In this document: in pieces, positions 61,901 through 64,000 of the stretch
Layout: each line of letters begins with the position of its first letter
Numbering within the stretch: position 1 is the first letter of the stretch
From: Stutzerimonas stutzeri
GTDB taxonomy: Bacteria > Pseudomonadota > Gammaproteobacteria > Pseudomonadales > Pseudomonadaceae
Length of the DNA stretch: 64,000 nt
Direction of reading: 5' to 3'
Assembly: GCF_000590475.1 (NCBI RefSeq)
Contig: NZ_CP007441.1
Span: forward strand, 2,424,660 to 2,488,659
Notes under the pieces: model-generated
What the model saw: only the letters and a program-made list of their open reading frames with translations
What the model was told of the DNA's origin: nothing
Database searches by the model: none
Program-made: the position numbers and the translations under genes

Positions 61901-64000
61901 CCGATCAGCTGCACATTGCTGAGATCGGCCGCAGTGGAACCGTCGTAAACCTTGTCGGCCACGTCGGCGGTAGCGGTCAGGGTTTTCTTGCCGATGTCCG
62001 CTGTGCCGACCTGCGCATTGGTGTCGAAGCTGTAATTATCGGCCTCGCCTCCGGTCAGGGCAATGCCCGAACCGCTCACCGACTTGTCCAGGCCAGCGTT
62101 CTTGTCGCTGAACGAACCGCTACTACCGCTGGTGCCGACCTTGCCCTCGTCGCCGCCGACAATACCGCTCAGGACGATATTGCTCAGCTGTGCACCGGTA
62201 GTGCCATCATAAGTCTTGTCGGCTACATCCGCCGTTGCGGTCAGCGCTTTCTTCTCAATGTCAGCGGTGCCGATCTGCGCGCTCGTGTCGAAGCTGTAGT
62301 TAGCGGCTTCGTCTCCAGTCAGCGCGATGCCCGAACCGCTCACCGACTTGTTATTACCGGCGTTTTTGTCGACGAACGAACCCGTGCTACCGCTGGTGAT
62401 CACTTTGCCGGCGTCGCCGCTGACGATGCCGCCCAGGACAATATTGCTCAGTTCTGCTGCGGTGGTGCCGTCATAGGTTTTGTCGGCCACGTCCGCCGTT
62501 GCGGTCAGCGCTTTCTTGCCGATGTCGGCGGTCCCGACCTGCGCGGTCGTGTCGAAGCTGTAGTTGTTCGCCTCGTCGCCGCTTAGCGCGATGCCCGAGC
62601 CGCTCACCGATTTATCCTGGCCGGAATTCTTGTCGACGAAGCTGCCGGTCGAGCCGCTGGCGTTCACCTTACCGGCGTCGCCGGCCACCACGCCCACCAA
62701 CTGCACGTTGCTGAGGTCGGCCGCAGTAGTGCCGTCGTAAACCTTGTCGACTACATTGGCGGTGGCAGTCAGGGCTTTTTTGTCGATGACTCCAACCTCA
62801 CCGCTGACGCTCGATGCGTCGACCTGATAGCCGTAGACCTTGACGCTGCCGTTGGTGGCTTCCGAGACCTCGACGTCATCCACGGTAACCAGCTTGCCCG
62901 AAGCCGCGTTCTTGTCAGCGTAATAGGCGTCGCCGAAAGATATGACGTCGATGGTGTCGCCATCGATGGCGCCGCTCATATCGAAGTTGCTGTTGGCGAC
63001 GGTAGCAACAGCGTTTCCGTCATAGGTCTTGCGGACCTCGCCAGTCAGCTCGACCTTTACCTTGGGCGCATATGTGTAGAGATGGCCATTGCCAGTCCCT
63101 AGCACCGTGTCGCCGTATTGCGCGGCGTACTGTTTGAAGTCAACGTCCAACCCACCGCGAGTATCGTCCAGCGGGCTAGTGGAGTAGGTCAGCCAACGGC
63201 CATTGCCAGCAAGCAGCGCATTAGCGCCAGCGTTGTTGACGAAATTGCGCGCAGCCACCAGTACTACGGCATCGCCACTGCCCTGAGCGGACACGCGACC
63301 GTTATTGTTGATGACCACGTCACCCTCTCCAGCCTGAGCAATGACATGACCGGAGGCATGGGTATTGCTCAGCGTACCGTCGACCACGATGTCGCCATTG
63401 AGCAAGGTCAGGTTGTTGTTCGCACTGAAGCCGAATCCTGAAGCATCAACAGTAGTGGTGCCGGTGCCATCCGCGCGGCCAATGGTCAGGTTCTTGATAC
63501 CGACCAGATCACTGATATCCGTCGCAGGGGAATAGGCATCGAGAAGAATTCCGCCGCCAGCGTTTCCGCTGCTGCTATCCAACGTAATGTCGGTGGCCTC
63601 GTCATAGGGTTCCAGACGAATGCTGGCAGTGGACAAGTTCTGCAGGGTTGCGTTGGTGAAATCGACATTGTTGGCCCTGAGCGTCAGGAGGTCATTTCCC
63701 GTGTCCAGATTGACCGTGCTGGTGAAGTTGATCGCGCCGTTGGTGTATATGGACGCGCCGCCCTTCATGGTCAGCGGCGTGGAGAAATTGACGTCTCCAC
63801 TCAGGCTGAGCAGGCCAGCCAGGACCTTCTCTCCAGTCGAGGCGCCTAGTCCCTGCCCTCCTGCCGCGTTTATCGCATCGCCGAAATACAGCCGGCCGTT
63901 GCCAAGTACCATATCGCCCAGCAGGGTTGCACTGCCGGTATTGCCATTACCGAAGGAAATGTAGAGGTTTCCGCCATTGGTAGTGACAGGTGTATTCAGA
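58948..64000 (-). CDS. Giant YDG-repeat exoprotein (filamentous haemagglutinin type), 5' end cut by window
   Basis: The frame is open from the stop at 58948 to the window edge (1683 residues visible), so the true start is outside. The N-proximal part (LYISFGNGNTGSATLLGD, LGNGRLYFGDAIN, ASIYTNGAINFTSTVNLD, DIVVDGTLSNTHASGHV) has the short beta-helix repeats of two-partner-secreted haemagglutinin-like proteins. Next come thirteen YDG-type repeats (KxYDGTTAADLSN...GSGIALTGDEANNY), eleven of them nearly identical. The last 300 residues are non-repetitive, rich in Ser/Leu/Glu, and end in ASSEGGPQIDL without a sorting motif. Likely a secreted adhesin or biofilm protein exported by a TpsB partner; the partner is not in this window. 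Confidence 0.88.
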   Translation of the reverse strand, partial: LNTPVTTNGGNLYISFGNGNTGSATLLGDMVLGNGRLYFGDAINAAGGQGLGASTGEKVLAGLLSLSGDVNFSTPLTMKGGASIYTNGAINFTSTVNLDTGNDLLTLRANNVDFTNATLQNLSTASIRLEPYDEATDITLDSSSGNAGGGILLDAYSPATDISDLVGIKNLTIGRADGTGTTTVDASGFGFSANNNLTLLNGDIVVDGTLSNTHASGHVIAQAGEGDVVINNNGRVSAQGSGDAVVLVAARNFVNNAGANALLAGNGRWLTYSTSPLDDTRGGLDVDFKQYAAQYGDTVLGTGNGHLYTYAPKVKVELTGEVRKTYDGNAVATVANSNFDMSGAIDGDTIDVISFGDAYYADKNAASGKLVTVDDVEVSEATNGSVKVYGYQVDASSVSGEVGVIDKKALTATANVVDKVYDGTTAADLSNVQLVGVVAGDAGKVNASGSTGSFVDKNSGQDKSVSGSGIALSGDEANNYSFDTTAQVGTADIGKKALTATADVADKTYDGTTAAELSNIVLGGIVSGDAGKVITSGSTGSFVDKNAGNNKSVSGSGIALTGDEAANYSFDTSAQIGTADIEKKALTATADVADKTYDGTTGAQLSNIVLSGIVGGDEGKVGTSGSSGSFSDKNAGLDKSVSGSGIALTGGEADNYSFDTNAQVGTADIGKKTLTATADVADKVYDGSTAADLSNVQLIGVVAGDTSKVNTSGSTGSFVDKNAGQDKSVSGSGIALTGDEANNYAFDTGAQIGTADIDKKTLTATADVADKVYGGTAAADLSNVQLIGVVASDAGKVNTSGSTGSFVDKNAGQDKSVSGSGIALTGDEASNYTFDTGAQIGTADIDKKTLTATADVADKVYDGTTAADLSNIQLVGVVAGDAGKVNSSGAAGSFIDKNAGQDKSVSGSGIALSGDEAGNYSFDTSAQIGTADIGKKALTATADVADKTYDGTTAAELSNIVLGGIVSGDAGKVITSGSTGSFVDKNAGNNKSVSGSGIALTGDEAANYSFDTSAQIGTADIEKKALTATADVADKTYDGTTGAQLSNIVLSGIVGGDEGKVGTSGSSGSFSDKNAGLDKSVSGSGIALTGGEADNYSFDTNAQVGTADIGKKTLTATADVADKVYDASTAADLSNVQLIGVVAGDAGKVHTSGSTGSFSDKNAGQDKSVSGSGIGLTGDEANNYAFDTDGQIGTADINKKALTATADVADKIYDGTTGAQLSNIVLSGIVSGDEGHVITSGSTGSFVDKNAGQDKSVSGSGIALSGDEADNYAFDTGAQIGTADIDKKTLTATADVADKVYDGTTAADLSNVQLVGVVAGDAGKVNTSGNTGSFFDKNAGQDKSVRGSGIGLTGDEANNYAFDTGAQIGTADIDRKTITAVVNIADKVYDGNGTAVIRDTKLNGVITGDDIGASGTAAFTDPAAGQSKTVAVELQLVGEDAENYALADSPVFGEATIQAPYYEPAGLIAEPSGANGTELSRDRSTNRPVLETSIGPWPVLADALYSIVPERSEPPQGSGEAATVVRGSSLSMGGIMSLALEDSRLEPASTNTLALYDRDPGQPLRGQGLYSATDLGSSITLEREASLAGQSPLLERSSIVSSKGIVPVVGGTWLNLQVALLKGGALLIEVGQEGEELSSEEIAAYGLAVSKKRLGVSVQALRTVVIERTRHLASSEGGPQIDL
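60626..61212 (-). repeat. Internal duplication, copy A
   Basis: These 587 bases match 61946-62532 with a single difference (60742 versus 62062). The offset is 1320 bases, exactly five repeat units. Confidence 0.95.
61946..62532 (-). repeat. Internal duplication, copy B
   Basis: Partner of the block at 60626-61212; identity drops to the ordinary inter-repeat level directly outside both ends. Confidence 0.95.

Larger units (their letters stand above)
59872..62775 (-). repeat. Array of eleven 264-base YDG-type coding repeats
   Basis: Eleven consecutive 264-base units, each encoding 88 residues starting TLTATADVADKVYDGTT or ALTATADVADKTYDGTT, fit exactly end to end between 62775 and 59872. A divergent unit precedes the array and another follows it (59871 downward). 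There are no partial units, so the array changes by whole repeats. Confidence 0.95.

Noticed and set aside
60292..62586. A 764-codon open frame on the plus strand
   Set aside because: It is the antisense of the YDG repeat array; its apparent repeats (e.g. GFVGHVRRCGQRFL) are mirror images of the real units and it has no ribosome site.
59872..62775. CRISPR-like or satellite array
   Set aside because: The 264-base units are in one reading frame, without spacers, and encode protein repeats.

Overview
The window looks like a chromosomal stretch from a Pseudomonas-group gammaproteobacterium, most likely the Stutzerimonas (P. stutzeri) branch. The evidence is high GC, two multidrug pump loci arranged exactly as in Pseudomonas (mexS-mexT-mexEF-oprN and muxABC-opmB), REP-type 'GTGGKAGCGGTCT...' repeats, and a selenocysteine formate dehydrogenase. 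Species assignment is inference.

Layout. 1-4.0 kb (minus): fdnG (Sec-containing, interrupted by an in-frame TGA) and fdnH of a formate dehydrogenase-N/O type enzyme; the gamma subunit gene starts at the very edge. 4.2-7.0 kb (minus): a probable stress or repair operon of SDR oxidoreductase, Ku and a stand-alone LigD-type polymerase. 7.1-15.5 kb: mexS (minus), then mexT, mexE, mexF and oprN (plus), with a palindromic MITE-like element inserted across the 3' end of mexF. 15.7-16.8 kb: an orphan DctP periplasmic receptor and a strong terminator. 16.8-25.9 kb (minus): the second pump, muxA-muxB-muxC-opmB. 26.1-27.6 kb: a MurJ/MviN-family flippase. 27.7-28.8 kb: a RES/Xre toxin-antitoxin pair.

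29.0-54.1 kb is the metabolic centre: an apparent furan-carboxylate catabolic island. Five tightly packed genes (29.06-35.7 kb) match the order of the described hmfABCDE 2-furoate pathway: three-subunit molybdenum furoyl-CoA dehydrogenase, CoA ligase, and crotonase-fold 2-oxoglutaroyl-CoA hydrolase. The large subunit carries a fused CoxG-like domain. Following are a BenE-type symporter, a fused TRAP permease with TAXI receptor, a frameshifted ThDP-dependent enzyme, a minus-strand TRAP (DctPQM)-SDR operon, and a divergent operon of UbiD decarboxylase, aldehyde dehydrogenase, LysR regulator and UbiX flavin prenyltransferase. Then come an alpha/beta hydrolase, an XdhC-family molybdoenzyme maturation factor and an AraC regulator. 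A reasonable model is that the UbiD/UbiX pair decarboxylates a furan dicarboxylate to furoate, as HmfF/HmfG do, and the hmfABCDE enzymes take furoate to 2-oxoglutarate, with TRAP systems and BenE for uptake and XdhC for maturing the molybdoenzyme.

54.1-57.1 kb (minus): a TonB-dependent receptor and a periplasmic DUF4198 protein with a His-rich end, behind a near-consensus Zur-type palindrome, so probably a zinc-starvation operon. 57.7-58.7 kb: a GAF-GGDEF diguanylate cyclase. 58.9-64 kb (minus, cut by the window edge): a giant repeat exoprotein with eleven near-identical 88-residue YDG-type repeats, including a recent roughly 0.59-kb internal duplication.

The most notable observations are the combined furan island with a CoxL-CoxG fusion and two damaged or odd reading frames, the MITE that now encodes the MexF C-terminus, the Zur-controlled receptor/DUF4198 pair, and the homogenised YDG repeat array.
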